NCBI RefSeq assembly: GCF_009910845.1
Contig: NZ_SIJB01000032.1
Coordinates: 62,001-126,000 of the forward strand
DNA: 64,000 nt
Reading direction: 5' to 3'
Source: Chengkuizengella marina
GTDB taxonomy: Bacteria > Bacillota > Bacilli > Paenibacillales > KCTC-33759
Shown: piece after piece, positions 25,816 to 35,478 of the stretch
Position numbering within the stretch: position 1 is the stretch's first letter
Layout of the letters: the number at the start of each line of letters is the position of its first letter
Notes under the pieces: generated by a model
Databases searched by the model: none
What the model saw: the letters and a program-made list of their open reading frames with translations, nothing else
Told to the model about the DNA's origin: nothing
Made by a program: the position numbers and the translations under genes

Positions 25816-27345
25816 ATGTATTACCCTGAAATCACAAAAGTGAAGGAATTAGCAAAAGAATATAATTTAATACCTATTGTACGTGACATACTAGCTGATA
25901 TTGAAACCCCAATTCGAGTGTTTAATCATTTTCATGAAGAGAGGAATGCTTTTTTATTAGAGAGTGTTGAGGGGGGTGTAAATTGGGCTAGATATTCTTT
26001 CATAGGTAAAAATCCATTCTTAATTATCCAAGGTAAAAATGGAAACATAACCATAATGAAACATGGTGATAAACAAAATGTGAAAGAACAACCTATCGAA
26101 GCTTTGAAACATTTGCTTCGTTCATATTCTAGTCCGTCTCTACCGGATTTACCAAGATTCACAGGTGGAGCAGTTGGTTTTTTTGGATATGATTTATTAC
26201 AATATTACGAAAATCTCCCAGCCCATGACATTGATGATTTACAAATGAATGATATTCAATTTATGTTTTGTGATGAAGTGATTGTTTTTGATCATTTTAA
26301 ACAACAGGTAAAAATTATTGCTAATGTACATGTACCGAACCAAGCAACAGATATGGAAATTGAGAAAGCGTATAGTGAAACTTGTAGACGTATTGATAAG
26401 ACTATTATAAGGTTACAAGAACCATTGGCAGTGCCACCGATGGCAAAAAATCAAAAATCTGATGTAGATTTGGAACATATACATTCTAATGTAACTAAAG
26501 ATCAATTTATGAATAATGTAGAAGCAGCAAAGGAATACATCCGAGCAGGGGATATATTTCAGGTTGTACTATCTCAAAGGTTTGAAATTGAAACAGAAAT
26601 CTCACCTTTACATGTATATCGAGTTCTTAGAACCATGAATCCTTCACCATATATGTATTATTTAAAGATGGAAGATGAGGTCATTGTAGGAACTTCTCCT
26701 GAATCTCTGGTGAGAGTTGAAGAAGGACGTGTCCAAACGAAACCGATTGCTGGTACTAGACCAAGAGGAGAAACAGAAGAATTAGATTTACAGTACGAAA
26801 AGGATCTTCTTTCTGATCCTAAAGAATTAGCTGAACACCTTATGTTAGTAGACTTAGGCCGAAATGACATCGGACGAGTGGCAGAGTTTAGTACTGTAAA
26901 ATGTGATACATTTATGGAAATAGAAAGGTATTCACACGTTATGCATATTGTATCTAATGTATCTGGAAAGCTTAGAGATGACAAAGATTTTTTTGATGCT
27001 TTTATTTCCTGCTTGCCAGCAGGTACAGTATCAGGTGCTCCTAAATTAAGAGCGATGGAAATCATAGCTGAATTTGAAAATGAAGCTAGAGGAGCTTATG
27101 CAGGGGCAATTGGCTATTTAGGATTTTCAGGAAATTTAGATACCTGTATTACAATTAGAACGATTATTTTTAAAAATGGAAAAGCTTATGTGCAAGCAGG
27201 TGCTGGTATTGTGTGGGATTCAGTCCCAGAAAAAGAATATGAGGAAACAGTCAATAAGGCAAAGGCACTGCTCAAAGCAATTCGTTTGGCCGAAGTGTGG
27301 TTTAATAATGAGCAGTCTAGTCTAGTGAATCAGGATTATTATTAA
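25816..27345 (+). CDS. trpE: Anthranilate synthase component I
   Basis: Makes anthranilate from chorismate. 509 residues with the N-terminal Trp-binding region (LLESVEGGVNWARYSFIG) and the chorismate-binding C-terminal half: KEYIRAGDIFQVVLSQRF, GTSPESLVRVE, TKPIAGTRPRG, LVDLGRNDIGRV, SCLPAGTVSGAPKLRAMEII and QAGAGIVWDSVPEKEYEE. AAGGAG is 10 nt before ATG 25816. No glutaminase subunit gene (trpG) follows; as in B. subtilis a shared PabA/TrpG elsewhere is likely. Confidence 0.96.
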   Translation: MYYPEITKVKELAKEYNLIPIVRDILADIETPIRVFNHFHEERNAFLLESVEGGVNWARYSFIGKNPFLIIQGKNGNITIMKHGDKQNVKEQPIEALKHLLRSYSSPSLPDLPRFTGGAVGFFGYDLLQYYENLPAHDIDDLQMNDIQFMFCDEVIVFDHFKQQVKIIANVHVPNQATDMEIEKAYSETCRRIDKTIIRLQEPLAVPPMAKNQKSDVDLEHIHSNVTKDQFMNNVEAAKEYIRAGDIFQVVLSQRFEIETEISPLHVYRVLRTMNPSPYMYYLKMEDEVIVGTSPESLVRVEEGRVQTKPIAGTRPRGETEELDLQYEKDLLSDPKELAEHLMLVDLGRNDIGRVAEFSTVKCDTFMEIERYSHVMHIVSNVSGKLRDDKDFFDAFISCLPAGTVSGAPKLRAMEIIAEFENEARGAYAGAIGYLGFSGNLDTCITIRTIIFKNGKAYVQAGAGIVWDSVPEKEYEETVNKAKALLKAIRLAEVWFNNEQSSLVNQDYY

Positions 27346-27454
27346 TAAAATTTATAAATGTAATTGCTCTTATTTGTTCTATTTGCATAAATCACATAAG
27401 TTACTCACAAGAACAATTGCAAAAAGTTTTTTATTTTGTTGAGGGGGTTAGTAT

Positions 27455-28492
27455 ATGGAGACAAATGTAATCAAAGATGTGTTGATAAAATTGTTGGATG
27501 GAAACCATTTATCTAAAGTTGAAGCTCGTCATGTGATGGAAGAAATGATGGAAAGCCGTGCAACATCAACACAGATTGGCAGTCTTTTAACTGCGTTAAG
27601 AATAAAAGGAGAAACAATTGAAGAAGTTACCGGATTTGCTGAAACGATGCGAAGCAAATCCCACAGAGTTCAGACTACGAATCATCCATTGTTAGATACA
27701 TGTGGAACAGGTGGGGATGGAGCGAATACGTTTAATATTTCCACAACATCCGCCATTGTAGCAGCCGCAGGAGGTATTCGAGTTGCTAAACATGGTAATC
27801 GTGCTATGTCTAGTAAAAGTGGAAGTGCAGATGTTCTTGAAGCATTAGGTGTAAATATTAATCTAGATCATAGTCAGGCCCAGTTATGTATTGATCAAAT
27901 AGGTTTATGCTTTATGTTTGCACAAAAATATCATGAATCAATGAAAAATGTTGCATTACCAAGAAGAGAGCTTGGTTTTCGTACTGTATTTAATATGTTG
28001 GGACCTTTAACGAACCCGGCAAATGCAGATCGACAGCTGATGGGGGTATATGAACGTAGTAAAACGGAGCTTATTGCTTCTGTTTTACGTGAATTGGGAT
28101 TAGAAAGAGCTCTTGTCGTTTCCAGTTATGACGGATTAGACGAAATTAGCATCTCTGCTCCTACACAAGTTACCGAATTAAAAGAAGGAAACATAGAAAC
28201 ATATGATATTACTCCAAATGAATTAGGGCTTGAGAGTTATTCTGTACAGGAAATTGTAGGTGGAGATGCTTTAGAAAATGCAGAAATTATACGTTCCATT
28301 TTTAAAGGTGAACAAGGAGCTCGTAGAGATATTGTATTGGCAAATGCAGGTGCTTGTTTTTATGTTTTTGATCACTGTTCATCTCTGCAGGAAGGTGTTA
28401 AAATAGCTGCTAATATGATTGATAGTGGAAAAGCTTTGGCAAAATTAGAGGAATTAGTGCATTTTACAAAGGAGATTAGCCATGATTCTTGA
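27455..28492 (+). CDS. trpD: Anthranilate phosphoribosyltransferase
   Basis: Adds phosphoribose from PRPP to anthranilate. 345 residues with the PRPP-binding GTGGDGANTFNIST (about 84-97), KHGNRAMSSKSGSADVLEALG, and NMLGPLTNPA. GAGGGGG lies before ATG 27455. The 109-bp gap from trpE is the largest inside the trp genes and holds no obvious terminator. It overlaps trpC by 11 bp. Confidence 0.96.
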   Translation: METNVIKDVLIKLLDGNHLSKVEARHVMEEMMESRATSTQIGSLLTALRIKGETIEEVTGFAETMRSKSHRVQTTNHPLLDTCGTGGDGANTFNISTTSAIVAAAGGIRVAKHGNRAMSSKSGSADVLEALGVNINLDHSQAQLCIDQIGLCFMFAQKYHESMKNVALPRRELGFRTVFNMLGPLTNPANADRQLMGVYERSKTELIASVLRELGLERALVVSSYDGLDEISISAPTQVTELKEGNIETYDITPNELGLESYSVQEIVGGDALENAEIIRSIFKGEQGARRDIVLANAGACFYVFDHCSSLQEGVKIAANMIDSGKALAKLEELVHFTKEISHDS

Positions 28493-29270
28493 TCAAATCG
28501 TTGCAACCAAAAAAGAAGAAGTTGAACGTTTAAAAAGTGCATTTTCCATTAGGAATTATAATAACATTATTTCAACTTTACCTCCTTGTAAAGGATTTGA
28601 AAAAGCCCTAACACAAACCAAAAATAGATCCTTGGGTTTAATTGCGGAAGTCAAAAAAGCATCACCGTCCAAAGGATTGATTCGTGAAGATTTCAACCCT
28701 GTTGAAATCTCCAAGAGTTATGAAAAGGCTGGGGCAGATTGCCTCTCCGTACTAACAGATAAGCAATATTTTCAAGGATCTATAAAATATTTAAAACAGG
28801 TTCGAGAAGTGGTGGATCTCCCACTTCTACGAAAGGAATTTATTATTGATCCTTTACAAATATATGAGGCTAGAATTATTGGAGCAGATGCGGTTCTTTT
28901 AATCGCCTCTATACTAACTGTGGAACAGATGCGTGAATTTACTGAATTGTCTACAGACTTAGGCATGGATACATTGATAGAAGTTCATAATTTAGAAGAA
29001 TTAGAGCAAGTTCTATCGTTGGATATTTCTTTAATTGGGATCAACAATCGCAATTTAAAAACCTTTGCAACAGATATTCAAACAACTGAAACTTTAATCA
29101 CACATATCCCGAAAAATGTGACAGTAGTTAGTGAAAGTGGGATTTCAAATGCATCGCAAATAAATCATCTATTAACTAAAGGGGTTGGAGCTGTACTAGT
29201 AGGTGAACATTTTATGAGACAGGAAAGTATAGAACTAGCAGTAAAACAGCTAATGGGTGATAGATCATGA
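28482..29270 (+). CDS. trpC: Indole-3-glycerol phosphate synthase
   Basis: Ring closure of CdRP to indoleglycerol phosphate. The 262-residue TIM barrel has LIAEVKKASPSKGLIREDFNP (catalytic Lys, about residues 53-73), LLRKEFIIDPLQIYEA, LIGINNRNLKTF and VVSESGISNASQI. Start ATG 28482 is inside the end of trpD; trpF starts 4 bp before its end. Confidence 0.96.
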   Translation: MILDQIVATKKEEVERLKSAFSIRNYNNIISTLPPCKGFEKALTQTKNRSLGLIAEVKKASPSKGLIREDFNPVEISKSYEKAGADCLSVLTDKQYFQGSIKYLKQVREVVDLPLLRKEFIIDPLQIYEARIIGADAVLLIASILTVEQMREFTELSTDLGMDTLIEVHNLEELEQVLSLDISLIGINNRNLKTFATDIQTTETLITHIPKNVTVVSESGISNASQINHLLTKGVGAVLVGEHFMRQESIELAVKQLMGDRS

Positions 29271-29965
29271 ACAACGTAGGTGTAAAAATTTGTGGGATTA
29301 CAGATGTAGCAACTATTGAATCCATGCTGCATCTTCCTATTGATTATATTGGTTTTGTATTTGCAAAAAGTAAGAGACAAGTAACACCCAAGCAAGCTGC
29401 AGATATGATCCAAGCATTAAAAAATCATTATATCAAGGTGCCGGAAACAGCAGGTGTTTTTGTTAATCCAAGTGAACAAGAACTTGAGGAAACAATTAAA
29501 CATGCATCATTAGATATCATACAATTACATGGTCAAGAATCACCTGAACTTTGTAAGTGGGTGAAGCAGTCACTAAAAGTAAAAGTATTTAAAGTTTTCT
29601 CCAACTTTCATCAATTTATATTGAGTGATGTTTCTAACGAACAAGTTGATGAACAATGTTCTAAATGGTTAAACCCATATGTGCATCATATCGATGCGTT
29701 AATGTTAGATACGTTTGATCCAGTTGTTGGTGGAGGAACTGGAAAAACCTTTAATTGGGAATTAATTCCGATTGTTCAGCGTTGGACAAAGAAAAACAAT
29801 ATTCCTTTGATTGTTGCAGGAGGGCTAGATGTAGATAATGTGAGCACATTAATTACAACTTATGAACCTAGTGGAGTAGATGTATCAAGTGGAGTTGAAA
29901 CGAATCGAATAAAAGATATTAAAAAAATAAAAACCTTTGTTGAAAGGGTGAAATTAAATGTTTAA
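29267..29965 (+). CDS. trpF: Phosphoribosylanthranilate isomerase
   Basis: Amadori rearrangement of PRA to CdRP. The 232-residue barrel has KICGITD (catalytic Cys near residue 8), [45 protein letters not shown] (general-acid Asp) and [10 protein letters not shown]. It is slightly longer than usual because of an insertion of about 15 residues around the [15 protein letters not shown] segment. Overlaps trpC by 4 bp and trpB by 8 bp. Confidence 0.95.
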   Translation: MNNVGVKICGITDVATIESMLHLPIDYIGFVFAKSKRQVTPKQAADMIQALKNHYIKVPETAGVFVNPSEQELEETIKHASLDIIQLHGQESPELCKWVKQSLKVKVFKVFSNFHQFILSDVSNEQVDEQCSKWLNPYVHHIDALMLDTFDPVVGGGTGKTFNWELIPIVQRWTKKNNIPLIVAGGLDVDNVSTLITTYEPSGVDVSSGVETNRIKDIKKIKTFVERVKLNV

Positions 29966-31163
29966 CGTACCAGATGCTCAAGGAAGATTCGGAAAATTTG
30001 GAGGAAAATACGTTCCAGAAACATTGATGAACGCACTAATTGAGTTAGAAGATGCATATAAACATTATTCAAAAGATAAGGAATTTCAGAATGAAATCCG
30101 GTATTTATTAAAGCAATATTCTGGTCGTCCCACTTCTTTGTATTATGCTGAGAGATTGAGTGAACACTTGGGAGGCGCAAAGATCTATTTAAAACGAGAA
30201 GATTTAAATCATACAGGAGCACATAAAATCAATAATACGATTGGACAAGGTGTGCTAGCAAAGAGAATGGGGAAAAAGAAAGTTATAGCTGAAACTGGAG
30301 CAGGTCAGCATGGGGTAGCTTCAGCTACTGTCGCTGCTTTATTAGGTTTGGAATGTAAAGTTTTTATGGGTGAAGAAGATACAAAAAGACAACAATTAAA
30401 CGTGTTTCGCATGAATTTATTAGGTGCACAGGTGATACCTGTTACTTCAGGAACTCGGACCCTAAAGGATGCTGGAAATGAGACTTTACGATATTGGGTT
30501 AGCAATGTTCATGATACATTTTATATTTTAGGTTCTGTAGTAGGTCCACATCCATATCCGATGATGGTACGTGATTTTCAAAAAATTATCGGTGAAGAAG
30601 CTAGAAAGCAAATTATTGATAAAGAAGGAAAACTACCGGATACAGTAATTGCTTGTGTAGGTGGGGGTAGTAATGCAATAGGTATTTTTTATCCATTTGT
30701 CAATGATTTTAGTGTGAAATTAGTTGGTGTTGAAGCTTCAGGTAAAGGTGTTCATACTGATCAACATGCAGCAACGATGACAAAAGGATCACATGGAGTG
30801 TTTCAAGGATCAATGAGTTATTTATTACAAGATGAGTTTGGTCAAGTTCAAGAAGCTCATTCCATTTCAGCAGGTTTAGATTACCCAGGCGTAGGACCCG
30901 AGCATGCCTATTTGAAAGATACAAAAAGAGCAGAATATGTTTCCATTACGGATGAAGAAGCATTGAACGCTTTAAAATTGTTAAGCAGAACAGAAGGGAT
31001 CATTCCAGCTTTGGAAAGTGCTCATGCGATTGCTCAAACGATGAAAATCGCTCCTACGATGGAAAAGGATCAAGTGATAGTTGTTAATTTATCTGGGCGT
31101 GGAGATAAAGATGTTGAGTCTATTATGCATTACTTAGAGGGGGACTACCATGAATCTGATTGA
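29958..31163 (+). CDS. trpB: Tryptophan synthase beta chain
   Basis: PLP enzyme joining indole and serine. 401 residues with [16 protein letters not shown] at the start, the PLP lysine in HTGAHKINN (Lys90), [11 protein letters not shown] (catalytic Glu), the PLP phosphate loop [10 protein letters not shown], and [12 protein letters not shown]. Overlaps trpA by 14 bp. Confidence 0.97.
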   Translation: MFNVPDAQGRFGKFGGKYVPETLMNALIELEDAYKHYSKDKEFQNEIRYLLKQYSGRPTSLYYAERLSEHLGGAKIYLKREDLNHTGAHKINNTIGQGVLAKRMGKKKVIAETGAGQHGVASATVAALLGLECKVFMGEEDTKRQQLNVFRMNLLGAQVIPVTSGTRTLKDAGNETLRYWVSNVHDTFYILGSVVGPHPYPMMVRDFQKIIGEEARKQIIDKEGKLPDTVIACVGGGSNAIGIFYPFVNDFSVKLVGVEASGKGVHTDQHAATMTKGSHGVFQGSMSYLLQDEFGQVQEAHSISAGLDYPGVGPEHAYLKDTKRAEYVSITDEEALNALKLLSRTEGIIPALESAHAIAQTMKIAPTMEKDQVIVVNLSGRGDKDVESIMHYLEGDYHESD

Positions 31164-31956
31164 TCAAAAATTTAAAGAACTCAAAAAGCAGGACAAGACC
31201 GCTCTAATTCCATTTTTAACGATGGGAGATCCTGATATAGAAACCTCTATTCAAATTATTAAAGAATTAGAGGCGGCTGGAGCTGATATTGTTGAATTAG
31301 GCCTTCCATATTCAGATCCGTTAGCTGATGGTCCAGTGATTCAAAGAGCTTCTGAAAGAGCTCTCAAACATAATATCAACATTCATAGTTGTTTGGAAAT
31401 TGCAAAAAAAGCCAGACAAAAAAACGTATCTCTACCATTTATACTTTTCACTTACTATAATCCTGTGTTGCAATTTGGACTTGAATCTTTTTTTGAGGAA
31501 TTACAGGCACATCAGATTAGCGGAGTCATTATTCCTGATCTTCCAATTGAAGAAGATGAAGAAGTTAGAGCTATATCTGAGCGATATCAAATTCATCTCA
31601 TACCGCTAGTAGCACCAACATCAAAAGATAGAATAACGAGTATCTCAAAAAAAGCTGCGGGATTTGTATACTGTGTGTCTTCATTAGGTGTAACGGGAGT
31701 TCGTTCGTCCTTTTATGATGGCATTGATGATTTTATATCTCTTGTAAAACAATCAACTGATTTGCCAGTAGCTGTAGGTTTCGGGATATCTACAAATGAG
31801 CAGTTTGCTAAATTTTCAAAAATCTGTGATGGTGTTGTAGTAGGAAGTGCAATCGTTCGTAATATAGAGGAACAACTTCCATTACTACAATCTGCAGAAA
31901 CGAAAGAAAAAGGACTATTGCAAATTCGTGAATTTGTGGCACAATTAAAAGAATAG
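31150..31956 (+). CDS. trpA: Tryptophan synthase alpha chain
   Basis: Cleaves indoleglycerol phosphate and passes indole to TrpB. 268 residues, with catalytic Glu49 and Asp60 in [15 protein letters not shown], the GVTGVRSSF loop 6 and the [16 protein letters not shown] phosphate-binding ends. It is the last trp gene. A two-hairpin segment related to the intergenic repeats lies between it and hisC. Confidence 0.96.
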   Translation: MNLIDQKFKELKKQDKTALIPFLTMGDPDIETSIQIIKELEAAGADIVELGLPYSDPLADGPVIQRASERALKHNINIHSCLEIAKKARQKNVSLPFILFTYYNPVLQFGLESFFEELQAHQISGVIIPDLPIEEDEEVRAISERYQIHLIPLVAPTSKDRITSISKKAAGFVYCVSSLGVTGVRSSFYDGIDDFISLVKQSTDLPVAVGFGISTNEQFAKFSKICDGVVVGSAIVRNIEEQLPLLQSAETKEKGLLQIREFVAQLKE

Positions 31957-31977
31957 TCTTGTGTTAAAGACATATCT

Positions 31978-32049
31978 ACCCATTTTTATGACCAGTTCAA
32001 TATGAACTGGGACAATAACATCTTATAAGATGTGTTTCTTCTTTGTGGG
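31978..32049 (+). repeat. Two-hairpin segment between trpA and hisC (repeat-like copy R9)
   Basis: ACCCA at the left and TGTGGG at the right enclose a perfect hairpin CCAGTTCAATATGAACTGG (31992-32010) and a perfect palindrome ACATCTTATAAGATGT (32018-32033). The architecture and the CCAG hairpin match the long repeats, while the second hairpin has a different sequence. There is no long T tract, so it is not a simple terminator. Confidence 0.5.
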
Positions 32050-32079
32050 AAAATTTATTGATTGTAGAGGTGAAGCGGT

Positions 32080-33171
32080 ATGCATCCAAAGTCCAATATT
32101 GTTCATTTACCAGTTTATAAGCCTGGAAAATCTACCGATGAAGTAAAATCAGAATTTGGTTTAGAAAAAATTATTAAACTTGCTTCTAATGAAAATCCAT
32201 ATGGTTTTTCTAACAATGTAAAAGAAGCTGTAATGACAGAATTTGAGAGCACAAATATATATCCTGACGGAGCTAGCACAAAGCTAACTGAAAAATTAAG
32301 TGAATTTTATAATGTATCACCTAATCAATTGATTATTGGAGCAGGATCTGATGAAGTCATATTAATGATTGCACGTGCCTTTTTTGTAAAAGGAGACGAA
32401 ACGATCATGGCAACTCCAACATTTCCACAATACAAACATAATGCTGAAATCGAAGGGGCTGTTTGCATTGAAGTTCCTTTAAAAGATGGAACGCATGATT
32501 TAAATGAAATGTTAACAAGAATTACAAAGAATACAAAAATCATTTGGCTTTGTTGCCCTAACAATCCGACAGGGACCATAAATCATCATGAAGAAGTGAA
32601 AAGCTTTTTGACTAAAGTTCCAAGTGATGTGCTTGTCGTATTTGATGAAGCATACGCAGAATACAATGAGCAGAATGAATTTCCTGATAGCTTGTCGCTA
32701 TTAAAACAATTTAAAAACTTCATTGTTTTAAGGACTTTTTCAAAAATATATGGACTAGCCTCTCTAAGAATTGGTTATGGTATTGGACATCCAGATGTAA
32801 TTCATACGATCAATCAAGTAAGAGAACCATTTAATACTACCAGTTTTGCTCAAACTGCTGCATTAGCGGCAGTAGAAGATCAGGAATTTATTAGAGAATG
32901 TCGAGAGAAAAATAAATTAGGTTTAGCTTATTTAACAGATCAATTTAAGAGCATGGGTTTATCTTACTTTCCTGCATATGGAAATTTTGTGATGGTTGAT
33001 GTAAAAAAACAGGCAGATCAAGTTTTTCAAGGTTTACTTCAAAAAGGAATTATTGTTCGTGGTGGTCATCAACTTGGCTTTCCTACCTCTTTACGTGTTA
33101 CTATAGGATCACAAGAGCAAAATGAAGAGTTCATAGACGCATTAAAATTAGTATTACAAGAAGTGAATTAA
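32080..33171 (+). CDS. hisC: Histidinol-phosphate / aromatic aminotransferase
   Basis: PLP aminotransferase that serves histidine synthesis and also phenylalanine and tyrosine synthesis in Bacillus. 363 residues. Motifs seen: KLASNENPYGFS near the start, CCPNNPTGT, FDEAYAEYN, and the PLP lysine in RTFSKIYGLASLRIGYG (about residue 226). GAGGTGAAG precedes ATG 32080. Placement between trpA and tyrA supports the aromatic role. Confidence 0.94.
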   Translation: MHPKSNIVHLPVYKPGKSTDEVKSEFGLEKIIKLASNENPYGFSNNVKEAVMTEFESTNIYPDGASTKLTEKLSEFYNVSPNQLIIGAGSDEVILMIARAFFVKGDETIMATPTFPQYKHNAEIEGAVCIEVPLKDGTHDLNEMLTRITKNTKIIWLCCPNNPTGTINHHEEVKSFLTKVPSDVLVVFDEAYAEYNEQNEFPDSLSLLKQFKNFIVLRTFSKIYGLASLRIGYGIGHPDVIHTINQVREPFNTTSFAQTAALAAVEDQEFIRECREKNKLGLAYLTDQFKSMGLSYFPAYGNFVMVDVKKQADQVFQGLLQKGIIVRGGHQLGFPTSLRVTIGSQEQNEEFIDALKLVLQEVN

Positions 33172-33212
33172 TGTTAATACATCTTTGAAATTATAGAAAA
33201 AGAGTGAATATA

Positions 33213-34304
33213 ATGACAAAAATTACAATATTCGGTGTAGGTTTAATTGGAGGGTCGCTTGCTTTATGTTTTAAGGATAAACCGAACATAAAAGTAGTAG
33301 GTCACTCAAATAATCCTGAATCCGTTCAAAAATATTTAGAAAAAGAAGTAGTTGATGAAGCGACTACATCTATAGAAGAAGCAGCATTGAATTCAGATTT
33401 TATCTTTCTGTGTGTACCAGTAGGCTTGTTAGAGGATTATTTGATAAAATTAAGTCAACTTCCTTTAAAAAAGAACTGCATCATTACGGATGTAGGTAGT
33501 ACTAAAGAATCCATTACATCTTGTGCTAGATCAATTTCTCTACAAAATGGTTATTTTATCGGTGGACATCCGATGGCAGGTTCAGAGCGATCAGGAGTTG
33601 ATGCTGCATCTTCATATTTGTTTGAGAATGCATTTTATGTGCTTACACCTGATCCAGAAATTCCTGATCATATTTATCAAAAATTAGAGGACTTATTAAC
33701 TTATACAAAATCACAAATTATTAAAGTGGATGCTTCTACACATGATGATATTGTTGGTGCTATTAGCCACTTACCACACATTATTGCAGTTTCCTTAGTC
33801 AATCAAATCTCTAAATACAATGATCAGAATGATTTGTATGAACGATTGGCTGCGGGTGGATTTAAAGACCTTACGCGTATAGCTTCAGGTGACCCAGTAA
33901 TTTGGAGAGATATATTATTAAATAATAAAAATATCTTATTACATCTTTTGAATGATTGGCAGCAGGAAATTTCAAAATTTGCTGATTTATTAAAAATGGA
34001 TGACGGTCAAGGTGTTGAAGATCAGTTTAAATTTGCAAGTGATTTTAGAAGTAAACTTCCTGAACGTAGAAAAGGAGCGATCTCATCACTTTTTGACGTT
34101 TATGTTGACATACCAGACCATCCTGGTGTGATTGGACATATTACATCAGAATTAGGTAATCGTAAAATCAGCCTGAAAAATATTGAAATTATTGAAAGTC
34201 GTGGTGAAGTTCCAGGTATTTTAAGGTTATCATTTAGAGATGAAGAAGATTTAGAAAATGCAGTGTATGTTTTGAAAGAATTATCTTATTCAGTCCATTT
34301 TTAA
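33213..34304 (+). CDS. tyrA: Prephenate dehydrogenase
   Basis: NAD-dependent conversion of prephenate to 4-hydroxyphenylpyruvate. 363 residues: Rossmann start FGVGLIGGSLAL (GxGxxG intact), DVGSTKESI, GGHPMAGSERSGV, ISHLPHIIAVSL, and a C-terminal ACT domain (about 290-363, VDIPDHPGVIGHITSELG) expected to bind tyrosine. ATG 33213 is preferred to GTG 33204, which sits in the purine-rich ribosome region. The EPSP synthase gene that follows tyrA in B. subtilis is absent here. Confidence 0.94.
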   Translation: MTKITIFGVGLIGGSLALCFKDKPNIKVVGHSNNPESVQKYLEKEVVDEATTSIEEAALNSDFIFLCVPVGLLEDYLIKLSQLPLKKNCIITDVGSTKESITSCARSISLQNGYFIGGHPMAGSERSGVDAASSYLFENAFYVLTPDPEIPDHIYQKLEDLLTYTKSQIIKVDASTHDDIVGAISHLPHIIAVSLVNQISKYNDQNDLYERLAAGGFKDLTRIASGDPVIWRDILLNNKNILLHLLNDWQQEISKFADLLKMDDGQGVEDQFKFASDFRSKLPERRKGAISSLFDVYVDIPDHPGVIGHITSELGNRKISLKNIEIIESRGEVPGILRLSFRDEEDLENAVYVLKELSYSVHF

Positions 34305-34319
34305 ACATTTACTCCATGT

Positions 34320-34359
34320 GCTCGTTACAAAATTTAAAAGTAACGAGCTTGTTTTTTTT
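34320..34359 (+). terminator. Terminator of the aromatic supraoperon
   Basis: GCTCGTTAC (34320-34328) pairs with GTAACGAGC (34340-34348), then TTGTTTTTTTT. Confidence 0.88.
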
Positions 34360-34398
34360 CTAATATTTTTGCTTTTAGGAGGATTGGAAAATAAGATG

Positions 34399-34428
34399 TT
34401 GACAAAATGAAAACGTATACATTATACT
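34399..34428 (+). promoter_or_regulatory. Strong promoter of a candidate small RNA
   Basis: TTGACA (34399-34404) and TATACT (34423-34428) lie 18 bp apart, close to a vegetative consensus. No reading frame starts downstream before the terminator at 34488-34518. Confidence 0.65.
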
Positions 34429-34434
34429 AATATT

Positions 34435-34518
34435 ACAGTATGGTTTCTCTCCACTCCTATCCAAATATAAGCACATGGAATATGTGCAGCCACCTTCATT
34501 TAGAAGGTGGCTTTTTTT
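34435..34518 (+). ncRNA. Candidate small RNA with a C-rich stretch and terminator
   Basis: From the predicted start (about 34435) to the terminator is about 84 nt. It holds an unpaired C/U-rich stretch (TCTCTCCACTCCTATCC, 34446-34462), a hairpin GCACAT/ATGTGC (34471-34487) and an intrinsic terminator, AGCCACCTTC (34488-34497) with GAAGGTGGCT (34503-34512) and seven T. CTCC-rich unpaired stretches in Gram-positive sRNAs pair with Shine-Dalgarno sites. It could instead be a leader, but the next gene is 370 bp away. The rest of the 580-bp gap (34519-34886) is AT-rich with an extended -10 (TGTTATAAT, 34585-34593). Confidence 0.55.
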
Positions 34519-34886
34519 ATTTCAAATTGGTTTTTATTTTATCAATTATTCTTAAGGGGTTGTAACTTTTTTTTTTGAAAGTCATGTTATAATATTTAAG
34601 TAACTAATAATTGAAAATAGTTAAGCGCTTGAAATTTTTTCTAAACTGGTTTACAATTAAATCTTTGCCACAGTAACAATATTAAAGAAAAATGCCAACT
34701 TTATCTTAAATACTAGATTCTAAATACATACATATTTATGTGAATGAATTTATTTTATATGAATACACTTTTTTATGAATACAAGGAAAGATTTTTTTAA
34801 TAAAACAACGCAACTTTTTATCCCTAGTGTAGTAAAAATATAATATAACACTGGGGAGGAGTTTTGAACTAGGGGGTACGCTTATA

Positions 34887-35477
34887 GTGACTGATTCCCA
34901 GTTGATCAGAGATATAAAAGATGGAGATACACAACTATACTCAATACTAATTAAACGTTATGAGCGTAAAATTTATTCTTTTATTTATAATATGTTGAAG
35001 AGTTCAGGTTTGGAGAGCTCATCTGAAGATTTATGTCAGGATACATTTTACAAAGCTTACCGGAGTTTGAGCACATTTAGGGAAGTAGAGGCTTCTTTTT
35101 CTACTTGGTTATATACTATTGCTAGAAATACTGTTTTAAGTGAACTTCGTAAACATAAAAGCACTAAGGTATCTATTGATGATGAAAGTGGATATATCCC
35201 ACTAGCAGCTTTCGATACGTTACCTGAACAATCTATTCTTAGAAATGAAAAAGTTTCCTTAGTAAGAGAAGCTATAAATAATTTGCCAGAAAAACAAAGA
35301 TCAGCACTTATATTAAGAGAATACAATCAACTAGACTATCAAGAAATTGCAAATATATTAGGTCAGTCGATTAGTTCGGTAAAATCTTTGTTGTTTAGAG
35401 CTAGGGTTAGTGTGAAGAATCAATTGGAACCATACTTTCATGAACCTAAATATGAGGAGTATGAGGGGATGAAATAA
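34887..35477 (+). CDS. ECF-type RNA polymerase sigma factor
   Basis: A 196-residue sigma-70 family protein. Region 2 (about residues 20-95) includes SEDLCQDTFYKAYRSLSTFR and FSTWLYTIARNTVLSELRKHK; region 4 (about 125-180) includes LPEKQRSALILREYNQLDYQEIANILGQSISSVKSLLFRAR, a typical helix-turn-helix. It lacks regions 1 and 3, as ECF factors do. The start is GTG 34887 behind TAGGGGG. It is followed 1 bp later by a zinc-finger membrane protein, the usual anti-sigma arrangement. The signal it answers is unknown. Confidence 0.9.
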   Translation: MTDSQLIRDIKDGDTQLYSILIKRYERKIYSFIYNMLKSSGLESSSEDLCQDTFYKAYRSLSTFREVEASFSTWLYTIARNTVLSELRKHKSTKVSIDDESGYIPLAAFDTLPEQSILRNEKVSLVREAINNLPEKQRSALILREYNQLDYQEIANILGQSISSVKSLLFRARVSVKNQLEPYFHEPKYEEYEGMK

Positions 35478-35478
35478 A

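Noticed and set aside
25812-25829. Short frame ATG AAT GTA TTA CCC TGA before trpE as a leader peptide
   Set aside because: Five codons with no Trp, overlapping the trpE start. TRAP control needs no leader peptide.
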